Part shown: in pieces, positions 1 through 10,121 of the stretch
How the letters are laid out: every line of letters starts with the position of its first letter
How positions within the stretch are numbered: position 1 is the stretch's first letter
From: Polytrichum commune
Lineage: Eukaryota > Streptophyta > Polytrichopsida > Polytrichales > Polytrichaceae
DNA length: 64,000 nt
NCBI GenBank assembly: GCA_950295325.1
Contig: OX485803.1
Coordinates: 62,001 to 126,000, forward strand
Direction: 5' to 3'
Position numbers and translations under genes: made by a program
The notes under the pieces: generated by a model
What the model was told of the DNA's origin: nothing
Database searches by the model: none
Seen by the model: only the letters and a program-made list of their open reading frames with translations

Positions 1-64
1 CAGGTATATTCTTTTCTATTAAAATTTTTCCTAAATTTAGTATGACAAGTTTGCTATTTTTTCT

Positions 65-3000
65 TCATCTCCGCTCTCCGCTCTCCAAATCTCTGCTCTC
101 CGCTCTACGCTCACATAGCTGTGTCGTCCCAGGTCCACACACATCGACAAGGTGGTATACTAAATGTGTCATGACATCAAAAAATGAAGGTGGGAAGTGA
201 ATCTCCAGAAGTGCCATGCTCCGTGCCACGTCCACCTGTGGAGCCTGAATCTCCGAAGGATTCCACATGCTAGCGCATATTTTGCGAAACACCCTGCAAA
301 TTTTCATGACCGCCATTCTTGGTCCACGTTGTAACAGACCGCGTAGGGCTAAGGGCATGACTTGTTGCATAAGCACACGGTAGTCATGTGACTTTAAGCC
401 CCCAAATTTCTTCTTCCGTATGTACTGTGCCATGTTGGAAACTAGGCCTATTGGTGGCTTCAAGGACTCAATAGTGTTGGCAAAAGCGTCAAATTCATCA
501 TTAGTCAGCACATACGGGGCAGCAGGTTTAAGCATTCTGCCATTTCTTTTGGGATGGGGAGTAAGCCACAAATGTCTCCTAATGCCATTGCGTTGGAGGT
601 CTCGTCTAACCTTTACCGTGTCCTTCAGGCCGGCCACGGTCTTCAAGATATTTTTGGCAACATTTTGCTCGCAATGCATAACATCCAACGTGTATCGTAT
701 GAGGAGGTCCTGCATATCCATAAATGAGAGATTATGTACTTCACACACGACCACCACTGCAAGAAAATCGAGAAACAACAACTCTGTTTATGACTGTGAT
801 TTCAGTAGTAAAGAGTAGTAACCCAGTCATTAATTGAGTACTTAAGGACACCCTGTCATTGATTCCATGCTTAGAATGGTCAAGTTTTCTTTTGGTGCAC
901 ATACGCTTCATCTACTTTCTTACGTGAAAAAATCAGATGCGGGCATCGTTACTGTCGCAACCCTTGCTAGCCCCCCCTTGACAATCTTGCCAATTTTCAA
1001 TTCTAGCAAAGGTTACAAGTCGCTAACCCTTCACATTCCGCCATGCTAATGGTTAGCTCCTCTTACCCCGGACCATATAGTTCATAGGAGGGGAACCAAC
1101 CCTCCTACTTTGCTTTCGGGACTCACCCCTTAATCGGTAACCCATTCCTAGATGTGGACTTCCATCCATGGAAGTCCCATCTCATGTTGATCATCGCGTT
1201 GCCGGAGCAACACTACAACAACCCGAGTCATACTAGGCAACTATGGCCTCACAATGGGCCAATGCCCATGGAGGCCTTGCCGTTCGGCCTCGGGTGGGTG
1301 AGGCCACACCACCTCACCCATATAAGCCTCTAGGACTTCACGCGGGGCCCCTACCCCACCGTCAACCAACCTCTTGTCTCTCTACCAAGAGTTGGGGCCA
1401 AGTGGACATTTTCCTTTAGCTGATGGGCCTAGAACCCCCCCAGCAGCTTCAGACCATCATAACTTCCTTGTATGATGTCTGATCATGACAACCAACCACT
1501 CCATCCTCATCTACGCTTCACGTAGATGCCGATGGACTCCTCACTTGCCCCATTTGAGCAAGTCTTGAGGAAGTTATGCCTGTTTGAACCTTGGCAGTCC
1601 CGGGAATCACTCCCAGGCACTGCTGTACCAGGGCGCTGTCCCGGGACAGCGCCCCACTCAAATGGCCATAACTCCTAGCTCACACCTCCGATTGAGGTGT
1701 TCTTGAGCATTCTAGAATCACCACGCCATGAGCTACGCATAGCTCATGGCCTTACCCTCATGCCTCCTAGTCTCCGTGGGTGGGAGGCGTTCCCAACGCC
1801 CGGGGCCCTCACGCACACTAGGATCACTTGGGCCCTCTCACCAACGGCGCCACAAGTCCCGGGTGTCACTCCGGGGTCCCCCTTGTGCCCATGGTGTTTC
1901 GGGCACTCCTCATGGAGAGGTGCGCGACAGTTACATTGTGTGTGCGAATTCATACATTAGATACATAGAACATTATATTCTTATAGGCCACACCTAATTC
2001 GAAACCTACAAACAATATGTAAATGCAATCCAACCATTACCTTCCAATAGGGCAGGTTGTGTAGAATACTCCTCCTTTTTACACCATGTACTTTCGAAGG
2101 ATCTCCTAGACCGCCTTCTTTGTTGCCCTCATCCAACCAATTTTGGTACTCATTTGCTCGATGCACTTGCTCCTCCGCAGTGACTACATTGGGCTTCCCT
2201 CAGTCTTCTTCGCGGCCATTAAAATGCTCCTTCATTGTTGTGGACCTCCATGGGTCGTCATGTGGTAGCCACCTCATGGTGTCCGTGTACGTTTGCTTCT
2301 CAAGTTCAACTGAGTGTTCGCCTTTGAAATGCGGTCCACAAACCGGACACGCAACATAGCCTTGATGGGCAACACCTGCAACAATACCATATCCCGGAAA
2401 ATCGTGGATCGTCCACAGCAACACAGCTCGCAGTTTGAAAGCCCGGGAGCCGGCATCTTTCAACACATCATAGGCAACCACACCCTCCAAAGCTGCACCA
2501 ACTCCTCGACCAATGGCTCCAAGTACACATCAATAAATTCTCATGTGACGGACTGTTTTCGAGGAATCAACAATGCTAACATGATGAAAAATTTCTTTGT
2601 GCTCAACCAAGGGGGCAAGTTGTAATTCAACAACATTACCGGCCACGTGCTCCAACTGCAACGCTGCAGTTTGAAAGGGTTCACGCCATCCGCGGCCAAA
2701 CCTAGGTGAATGTTACGGTCGTCAATGCCAAAACTGCAATCCACAACTTCATGTACATGCCTCCATGCCTTGGAGTCACAAGGATGTCTTACTAATCCAT
2801 CTGTACTTTTATTCTTTGCATGCCACAACAGAAGCTCGGATATTGCCGGTGTGCGGAACATACGTTTAAGCCTAGGAATCAAAGGAAAGTGTCTAAAGAC
2901 TTTCCAAGGTCTTTGTTTTTGGGCCTCATCTTTGTACCGCGGTTTCTTGCACTTTGGACAACATGTGGCATCTTCATATTGCCCCCTAAACAAAACACAA

Positions 3001-3854
3001 CCTGCTTGGCATGCATGAATTGTGTTGTAATTCAATCCCAGTTTGTTGATCAAGGCTTTTGCGGCATGGTAGTTTTTGGACAATTGATTCTCACTTGGAA
3101 GAAGGTGTTGGCGGAATAGTGTGAAGAGCTGATCCGCAAATTTGTTGCTCACGCCATGTATTGTGCACAAAATCATAATCAAAATTGTAGCTGCCAATAC
3201 GGACGACCTCGCTCCATGGTACAACTCCTCCATGGCTTCCTCCAAAACATGCGGGTCGTCATGATTCTCCACCTCGAGAGTGCTGGCTCCATTGTCCCCC
3301 AAAGGTTCGTCATATGTCCCATCATCGGAGTCATCAACACCAACATCTGCCAAGTCATCAACAATTGTCAATGCATCCATGAGGATGTTCTCCAGTTGTT
3401 CTTCCAATGGAGGCACAGGGAGTGGGGGCTCATCACATTGTTGAAATGCGTCCTCCACCATGTCTTGCATATCCAACCCTGCATCAAACTGTCCATCATG
3501 TGCTCCTGAAGGTCTCCTGAACTCTTGTTCCCATTCGTCATCGGAGGAGTCCCTCGCTCCAGGGCCCCTCCAAACTCGGTATGCAGGTTCTCTTCCATTG
3601 TTTATGAGGTGGTCCTTTACTTTTGCTAAAGAGCACTGAACTCGACCTTTGCACCTGCAACATGGGCAATGGATTCGTTTCAATTTGTACAATGTGGCCC
3701 TCTCTTGCTCCTTCCTCCATAAACGATCGTCACGATGTTGTTGGCGTCTCTTGTCATGAAGAGGGAGGCTTCCTCCATCCATTGCATCTGCAAAACCGCT
3801 GTAAACCAACTGCAAAACCATTGTAAAACCACTGCAAATACAAAATCCAGACAT
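65..3854 (-). pseudogene. CACTA (En/Spm) TNP2-type transposase relic, interrupted by a solo LTR
   Basis: This is a decayed CACTA-superfamily transposase read from about 3854 down to 150. The N-terminal part has the Cys-rich transposase-associated segment (HCPCCRCKGR, then KDHLINNGREP near 3650). It is followed by the Transposase_21 core (NIHLGLAADGVNPF, YNLPPWL near 2620-2700), the CPVCGPHF motif near 2340, the VHGVKRRSILHNLPYWKV segment near 2060, and the start of a DUF4218-like region (MDMQDLLIRYTLDVMHCEQN near 700). The order matches the better preserved copy at 56.7-61.4 kb. I see in-frame TGA stops after RKQSVT (about 2540) and after NGREED (about 2198). The solo LTR at 953-1929 lies between the YWKV exon and the MDMQDLL exon, where the other copy has an intron. 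The DUF4218 part breaks near 130-150 into CT-rich sequence, so it is truncated. It cannot encode a full transposase as it stands. Confidence 0.85.
953..1929 (+). mobile_element. Solo LTR, copy 1 (977 bp)
   Basis: The element starts TGTCGCAACCC and ends GTGCGCGACA, so it has TG...CA ends inside a 6-bp terminal inverted repeat (TGTCGC/GCGACA). It is flanked by a perfect 5-bp duplication, GTTAC at 948-952 and 1930-1934. Two close relatives at 13113 and 16803 share both ends and each has its own different 5-bp duplication. The size, the ends and the 5-bp duplication are those of a solitary LTR left by recombination between retrotransposon LTRs. It contains a TATAAG box near 1321 and several hairpins. 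No primer-binding site or coding sequence is present. The short open frames inside it recur in every copy and are not genes. Confidence 0.9.
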
Positions 3855-3934
3855 TGTTTCAGTGGAAGGAAAATTCTTGGCTTCTGTGACTCCACTTCAC
3901 CCCGCCTGCACATGACAACATACTTTGCACAACT

Positions 3935-3980
3935 GCTGCAGAGAGAGAGGGAGAGAGACAGAGACAGAGACAGAGAGACC
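3935..3980. repeat. GA-rich microsatellite
   Basis: A short purine tract of GAGAGA and GACAGA units lies just upstream of the transposase relic's N-terminus. It is a simple repeat with no coding role visible. Confidence 0.7.
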
Positions 3981-3999
3981 ACCTGCAAACACAAAGCCC

Positions 4000-5652
4000 A
4001 TTAGAACATATTTGGGTTGGATTGAACTGCTAGATTTACGACAAAGCTTGGAGAGCACGAGGTGTTGTTTATAACTAAAACATGGCAACCATTTGTTTAT
4101 AGACAACCATTTGTTTATCTAGTGGTTCCCTAGTCATATACATGGTCATAACCCTAGTTATAGACGTCGTTATTTAGTCATTTAGCAGTCAGTACACTAT
4201 GCCCGCGAATCTGGCGGATAAAACCCTACCATCTCGGCAGGCTGGCGCGACGTCTTCAATGCGCCCCGAATTGTAACCGTTGGGGGGGCAGGTCTAAATA
4301 CCCCGGCTACATGGACATGGCTTATTTCAAGGAGCTGCTGAAGGCACGACGCTGAAAGTAAAGGCCAAATTGTTCAATTGTTGAGAGTGGATTGCCTAGT
4401 CCATACCCTCTTCGCCCTTCGCTCTAAACTAGCAACATTCATGGCAGGCACAAACACTGCCCACAAATGCACGTACATTAGTGTAGAGTATGAGCGTAAT
4501 TGGTCGATAAGTGATTGAAGAAGGCCGAAAGCATGTCAGCTCCTAAGCCACGTGTAAATGTACAGAAGACCGCGGACAAATCGCCGAGGACCGCGCATAC
4601 CTGCCCCGAGGAAGAATCGGATGAGGACAGATGCTCCTATGAGGAGGAACGAGAAAGGAGAGTGGCAAAAATGAAGGAATTCTTGAAGCCATTGGTGCAA
4701 GCAAGCAAAAATATGTGAGCGACAGAAGAAACTTACCTTCTCATCCCCTGTTGCTTTGGGTTTAGGGTCGTTGTGCCTTTGCGTTCAGTGCGCAACTTAG
4801 TCCAGGTGCCAACGAGGGTGCGGGGATGCTAAGGGTGAAAACCACCAGCCCTCGACTAGGGTTTGTTGCCATCAGTCATTGTTGTGTCATAGTCTTAGCA
4901 CGTGGCTATGGAATCTAGGGCCCACATGGACGGCCACGATACTGTCTGTTGGCACCTCCCTCGTAACGAGTATTTCTCCAACATCGAGGTTTTTGGCGCG
5001 CTCGCGAAGATTGCTTGTCAGCCCTAAACCCCCACCCTTAATGTGTCCTAGTCCGGGTGAGAGCTAAGGCTAACATGCACCCAATCCTTATGCCTGATCT
5101 AGTGACCTTGAGTCATGCTAGTTCTAATGGAAGCATTTATAAATCTCTCAACTTTATTTAGAGAGCACAAGGTAATTAGTGTTTATAAACACTCTGGCAC
5201 CTTGTGATCGCTTAACACCCACATTGATATCATAACACATAGGAAAACACCACTTAAACAATCATTATGGCCACACATTCCACTAATGCTCAGCTAACCT
5301 AATCAAAACCTCTAATCCCACTAATTAAGCTAGCCCTATCCCTAATTCCAACTATCCATTAATTGTAATCTTTTCACCCATGGATGCACGGTTATGTGCC
5401 TTTCAAGTTAAGCTAAGCCCGAAGCCTTCAGTCATCTCGGTTATCCTGTGATTCTACGCTGTTCCTCCTGGGCCTAAGCCCGTCAATGCCCTTCACTGCC
5501 CTTCAGAACCCGTCACGGGGCAGAGCTCCCGTAGCTCGAGGCAGCGAGCTCAACCACTGTCCACACCAGCCTAACACCCGACTCTGAGAGCGGTATCTGC
5601 ATTGGTCTTCAGCTGCGTAGATTCCGCAGCAAGCTCCACGGCCACAACCTCC
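4000..5652. other. Unassigned sequence between the CACTA relic and the hAT-like element
   Basis: I recognise no gene here. A small plus-strand open frame at 4515-4718 (67 codons, charged, with EEERERRVAKMKEFLKPL) ends close to a possible splice donor (AAAAAT/GTGAGC). It sits divergently upstream of the CACTA transposase relic, as the plus-strand gene at 62.9-64 kb does for the other CACTA copy, so it may be a remnant of the element's second gene. A 16-bp palindrome lies at about 5177-5192. The right end of the CACTA element was not found. Confidence 0.35.
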
Positions 5653-5930
5653 AAAACCCTCAGGGTTGTCTATCGCGACGTCATGACGGTGTCGTGCCGT
5701 CATGTCGTGTCGTGTCGTGACGGACCCCTCCGTCACGACACAATAGGGTCCACGTAGGGTCAACATAGGGGGAACGGATTAGGGTGGGTAAAGTACTTAC
5801 CTTCTTGCCAAGGTGGCGTCCTATGTGGCAGAAAACGCCGACGTGGTCGTGGATATGCCTAGCGCCAGGTAAATCATTTTGCCATTTTGTTTACCATTTT
5901 GTTAAAATCAAAGTAGTAAAAAACGACTAA

Positions 5931-6878
5931 GGAGGGTGTGGGGCGGACGGGGGACGAGGGTGGGGCGGACGGGGGTGGGGGGGGAACGGAGCGGACGGGG
6001 TCGGGAACGGGGGGGGGGGGGGAACGGAGCGGACGGGGTTGGGAACGGGGGCGGACGGGAGCGGACGGGGGGGGGGAACGGAGCGGACAGGGTCGGGAAC
6101 GAGGGCGGACGGGGTCGGGAACGGGGGCAGACGGGGGGAACGGGAGCGGACGGGGGGGGAACGGAGCGGACGGGGTCGGGAACGGAGCGGACGGGGTCGG
6201 GAACGGAGCGGACGGGGGGGGGGGGGAATTTAAAAAAAAAAAAGTGGGGCGGACGGGGGAGCGGACGGGGGGGAACGGGGCGTACGGGGTTGGGAACGGA
6301 GCGGACGGGGTCGGGAACGGAGCGGACGGGGTCGGGAACGGGGGCGGACGGAGGGGGGGGAATTTTTTTTTTTAAAATGGGGCGGACGGGGAAGGGGGGA
6401 AGGGGGGGGGGGAAAAAAAAAAAAAAACTGGGGCGGACGGGGGAGCGGACGGAAGGGCGGACGGGGGGGAACGGGGTCGGGAACGGAGCGGACGGGGTCG
6501 GGAACGGGGGCGGACGGAGAGAGGGGAATTTTTTTTTAAAAAATGGGGCGGACGGGGAAGGGGAGGAAAAAAAAAAAAAAAAAAAAAAAAAAACTGGGGC
6601 GGACGGGGGAGCGGACGGAAGGGCGGACGGGGGGGAACGGGGCGTACGGGGTTGGGAACGGAGCGGACGGGGTCGGGAACGGGGGCGGACGGAGGGAGGG
6701 GAATTTTTTTTTAAATGGGGCGGACGGGGAAGGAAAAAATAAATAAATAAATAAATAAATAAAAACTGGGGCGGACGGGGGAGCGGACGGAAGGGCGAAC
6801 GGGGGGGAACGGGGCGTACGGGGTTGGGAACGGAGCGGACGGGGTCGGGAACAGGGGCGGACGGGGGGGCGGACGGGC
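5931..6878 (+). repeat. G-rich minisatellite inside the hAT-like element
   Basis: About 950 bp are built from GGGGCGGACGGGG and GGGAACGGAGCGGACGG type units, strongly G-rich on the plus strand. A higher-order unit of about 165-185 bp begins near 6245, 6429, 6595 and 6767. Each unit contains a G-rich block, a GGAATTTTTTTT block and an A-tract; one A-tract has become an AAAT microsatellite near 6737-6762. Many runs of four or more G are spaced closely enough to form G-quadruplexes. The long Gly/Arg/Thr-rich reading frame across it is an artefact of the repeat. Confidence 0.95.
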
Positions 6879-7023
6879 TCTAGTAAATTTTTCTCCACTT
6901 TACCTTTACTTTGCTGACATGTCATCACACGTGGACATTGTAAATCCTACGTGTCCGAATTGGGTTAATGTAATTACACAAAAAAATCGGTAAAATTCAA
7001 GTCCGTCAGGATAAAGACAGCAT

Positions 7024-7075
7024 CCGGCATAATGTCGTGACGGATACGTGTCGTGACGGCACGACATTATGCCGG
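7024..7075. repeat. Perfect hairpin in the hAT-like element
   Basis: Arms CCGGCATAATGTCGTG (7024-7039) and its exact reverse complement (7060-7075) enclose a 20-nt loop that itself holds copies of the CGTGACGG subterminal repeat. Confidence 0.85.
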
Positions 7076-7369
7076 GATTACCCTCCGTCACGACACAATA
7101 GACAACCCTGAAAACCCTGCTGCCCATTGCAGAGCAATCCTTCAACGCTACTGTTGCTTTTGACTACAGATCATCACACAGCCTCGTGGCATTACAATTT
7201 TTCTCTCTGCCGCAAAGGCAGATCTACCCTGAAGCCCAACTCCAGCAATGGAAGTCGAACCAAGTGCATCCATTCATCGCTGTTGCCTCTCCCTTCTCAC
7301 TTAACAAGTCACAAAATTCAGTAGTATTAGCAACCTGAACTGACCCAGTGTGGAGGAATTCGATTCTCC

Positions 7370-7860
7370 TGCAGCATGCCTCAATCCGTGCCACCCTCTG
7401 GCAGCTGAAGATGCTAGTTGGCTATGTTTAGCTAAGATGCTAGTTGCAAACCCTATGTCTGGTCTGATGTGAGTTGTGAGATATGTAAATGCCCCAACCG
7501 CCGTGAGGTAGCGTTGTTTGTTTACAACCTTCTCCTCCTCCTCACGCGGGTGGTAAGGATCATCCATTGTCTTATTATGACCAATCATCGGGGCGGTTAG
7601 GGGGTGGGATTGATCCATATTAAAACTCTTTAACAGTTTCTGAATGTACGCTTGTCGATGCAGCAACATGCTGCCATCAGCAAAATGGTGGATCTGTAAT
7701 CCTAAACAAAATGAAGTCTTCCCTAGGATCTTCATGTCGAATTGCTGGGTCAGCAATTATTGCGTGAATTTGCATAATTCAGGTAATCCTATGATGTTAA
7801 GGTCATCTACATATACTGCCACAATTACAAATCCAAGTTTATTAGATAGTGTGAATATGC
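7370..7860 (-). pseudogene. Ty1/Copia reverse-transcriptase fragment
   Basis: Reading the minus strand from about 7850, the frame gives VAVYVDDLNIIG, the YVDD catalytic motif of Copia reverse transcriptases. LGKTSFCLGLQI, FNMDQSHPLTAPM and a GAFTYLTTHIRPDIGFA segment follow, in the usual order. A TAA stop interrupts the frame shortly after the YVDD segment. Similarity fades at about SAARGWHGLRHA, before the RNase H part. No LTRs, integrase or gag were seen around it, so this is a short dead fragment. Confidence 0.85.
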
Positions 7861-8758
7861 AAGGCAGTGTAGGGGGGAAAAGCTATTTAGTGAGCGATGA
7901 GCGGTGAGCGGTAACTTTTCTGTAATTTTGGAAACTACTGTCAACTGAATCATATCCTATGACCGCGGTTTTGACAGTTGGTTTGAATATAATACAATAT
8001 ATTAGGGAAAAAATCATGCCTATATCTGTGATTCAGGTTTAGGGGTTAATTCTAGAATGCGAGGGTGTAATTATTATAATACAAAATAAGTAGTGCAATT
8101 TTTTAATTCTTCCGTTCTTCTTCCATTCTATCTTCTTATTTTTTTATTCTTCCATTATTTTTCCGTTATTTATTTGTTTAGGGTTTATTCTTCCATTATT
8201 CTTCCAGTCTATCTTCTTATTTTTTGTAATTTTAAAAAATGTATTGATATTTTATATTTTTCATCTTTAATTTTTTTGGTTTAGTTATTCCCGTTATACC
8301 CGCACTAAAAGGACACTGAACAATCAAATGCAAAAATATATTATTATGTAAGCAATAAAACACAAAATTCTAGCTAAGTCATATAATCGAAATCACAATT
8401 ATCAGATAATGCTACAGAGACTTTAGAATCTGTACTATCTGCATCTGAGGAGCCTTCATCCTCAGACTCAACAACTTCTAAATCAACATACTCTATACCT
8501 CTTAGCATCTAATTCTTAGGTCTAAATTTACGATATGAACCTTCCGCTAATTCATTGGCAACGTCATTTGCGTATTAAGGGAGTTGCTACGACTTTGGAG
8601 GACTTGGATAAAACGTAGGGTCACAAAAGAAAGGGCGGTGACTAGGATAGCTCCTTGCTCCATATCTGCAAATTCCAAAAGTACCATGTTTAGGACTCGA
8701 TATTAAATACAATGACGCTAAAAAATAAAACAAATGTACGAGAAAATGTTCAACAAAC
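7861..8758. other. AT-rich spacer without recognised gene
   Basis: The stretch is T- and A-rich, with tandem variations of TTCTTCCATTATTCTTCC near 8100-8220. I see no supported gene or element boundary. Confidence 0.4.
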
Positions 8759-10007
8759 TCATTTACTGAATCGAGACTTCTTCACAATTCTCGGGACCAC
8801 AAGTACATCGCCCTCCGGGTCCTCACTAGTTGTCGTTGCTCCAGAAGTGACCTCAAGAGCAACACTCAAACGAATCAAGGGTTTAAATAAGGCATGGAAA
8901 ATGGCCTTATCAGCTTCTAATGCCATGATGTGACGCTGGACGTTGCGGAACGCATAGATGGAAGAACCTACAATAAAAAGAATGACAATAAAATTAGTGT
9001 GTTTTCTGTGGAACTAAAAACAAATAGTTAAAGATGTGAGTTGGCAGATTGAATTAACATACCCGTAGCAGCAGTGCAGTCTAAAACAGCATCCCCATGA
9101 GATGAAAAACTCTAAATTAACATCTGCATTAAAAGAGTAGACTTCTCTCTTAGACCTCGCCACGGCATGGGTCCATTCATAAGCTGATCATCACGAGAGA
9201 CGAGGTTCTGTAGAATATCATCTATTGATATATTTATCCCGTGTCGGTCAAGAGCGGGGACATGCTGAAATGAGAAATTGGAAGCAGGCTTGCCAGGCAT
9301 GGTCCTCACCACCAATGTAATCCCAAAACGCATAATCTGCCCTGGTCCAAAATTAATGAGTTCAATATACAGAACAAAGCAGTTCAGAACTCTACACCAG
9401 CCAATGAGATTCCAAAATTTATGGACTGAGTTAGGGTCCAGCCATTGCAAGCAACACTTGTCAACTGAGAACAATGAACCAAAAATATGAGAAAATCATT
9501 ATGTAGCATTCGTGTCAAATAATGTTTTAAAATTGTTCAAAAATAAAGAGTAATTAAATTAGAGAATTAACTTACAGTGACACTCTGGTTAATCGGGGAC
9601 GTCAGATGAAGGCGGTTCATACCCCACCACTCCTTCCGAACTTGAAAACCGAAACACTCACAATATTCAAGAATCATGGCTTTTGTAGTCATTCGAAAAG
9701 GGTGAAATAAAATGATGGCCCCGTCATCATGCAAATGGTTATCTGCAAAATCAAAGATTGGCTGAAGCCACTCGTGAGTTTCTTAATTCCACGCAAGAAT
9801 CGACGTTGGTGGGTTGGAGATCCCTAGAACGGGCAAGCCCTCCGGGATATAAGCAAGTATCAAGTCTAAACAGGGCTGAACACCGGTAGTCCCCTTATAC
9901 AATCGAACTTTGCCAGTGGAATGCTGCTCAGTATACAAACACACCCAGAAATTAGTACATCTACATCTACTGGTCCATTTTTTTTGGCAATTAGGAACGT
10001 GTCCCAC
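8759..10007 (-). other. Beta-class DNA amino-methyltransferase-like C-terminal exons
   Basis: The first exon holds ISNPPTSILAW, matching the (D/N/S)PP(Y/W) catalytic motif IV except at the last position. It continues with WLQPIFDFADNHLHDDGAIILFHP, as in the strand after motif IV, and an EYCECFGFQVRKEWW segment. The middle exon ends with PWRGLREKSTLLMQMLI, a TAG stop, then SSHGDAVLDCTAATG, matching the SAM-binding motif I in degenerate form. The last exon continues SSIYAFRNVQRHIMALEAD and ends KKSRFSK. Motif IV before motif I is the order of beta-class N4-cytosine/N6-adenine methyltransferases. The decay of motif IV, motif I and the frame means no activity should be expected from this copy. 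Confidence 0.6.
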
Positions 10008-10009
10008 TA

Positions 10010-10121
10010 CCCAAGTAGCTAATACACTTAATACCCCTCCCAGTAGTTATCTCGGCACGGAGACACCCAAATGAAGTTCAATCTAACTGCCTCACATATG
10101 ATTCAGACCCCTATTTTCTAA
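10010..10121. repeat. Left part of a split minisatellite array
   Basis: This is one copy of the unit containing CCCTCCCAGTAGTTATCTCGG and CACATATGATTCAGACCCCTA. It breaks at 10121 at the edge of the 3-kb LTR and resumes at 14095, so the two pieces were one array before that insertion. Confidence 0.8.

Larger units (their letters stand above)
5653..7118. mobile_element. Non-autonomous hAT-like element with target duplications
   Basis: The element proper is 5661-7110 (1450 bp). Both ends read CAGGGTTGTCTAT inward, a 13-bp perfect terminal inverted repeat, and it is flanked by a perfect 8-bp duplication, AAAACCCT at 5653-5660 and 7111-7118. An 8-bp duplication with CAGGG-type ends is typical of hAT transposons. 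The subterminal regions carry many copies of CGTGACGG and TCGTGTCGTGACGG in both orientations, as expected for transposase-binding repeats. There is also a perfect 16-bp-arm hairpin (7024-7039 with 7060-7075). No transposase is encoded. Most of the interior is the G-rich minisatellite listed next. Confidence 0.85.

Noticed and set aside
420-818. Plus-strand frame opposite the transposase relic
   Set aside because: It is the shadow of the minus-strand DUF4218 coding sequence.
953-1929. Possibility that the 1-kb repeat is a DNA transposon with short inverted ends
   Set aside because: TG...CA ends, exact 5-bp duplications and a TATA-type core fit an LTR better; no DNA superfamily with this combination fits.
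1697-1997. Short open frames repeated at 1697, 13850 and 17544
   Set aside because: They lie inside the three solo LTRs and recur only because the LTRs do; there is no coding signature.
5177-5192. Palindrome AGTGTTTATAAACACT as a transposon terminus
   Set aside because: No matching partner end or target duplication was found.
5936-6742. A 268-codon plus-strand open frame, Gly/Arg/Thr-rich, resembling an RGG-type protein
   Set aside because: It is a reading of the GGGGCGGACGGGG minisatellite; other frames of the same repeat are also open and the unit structure is at DNA level.
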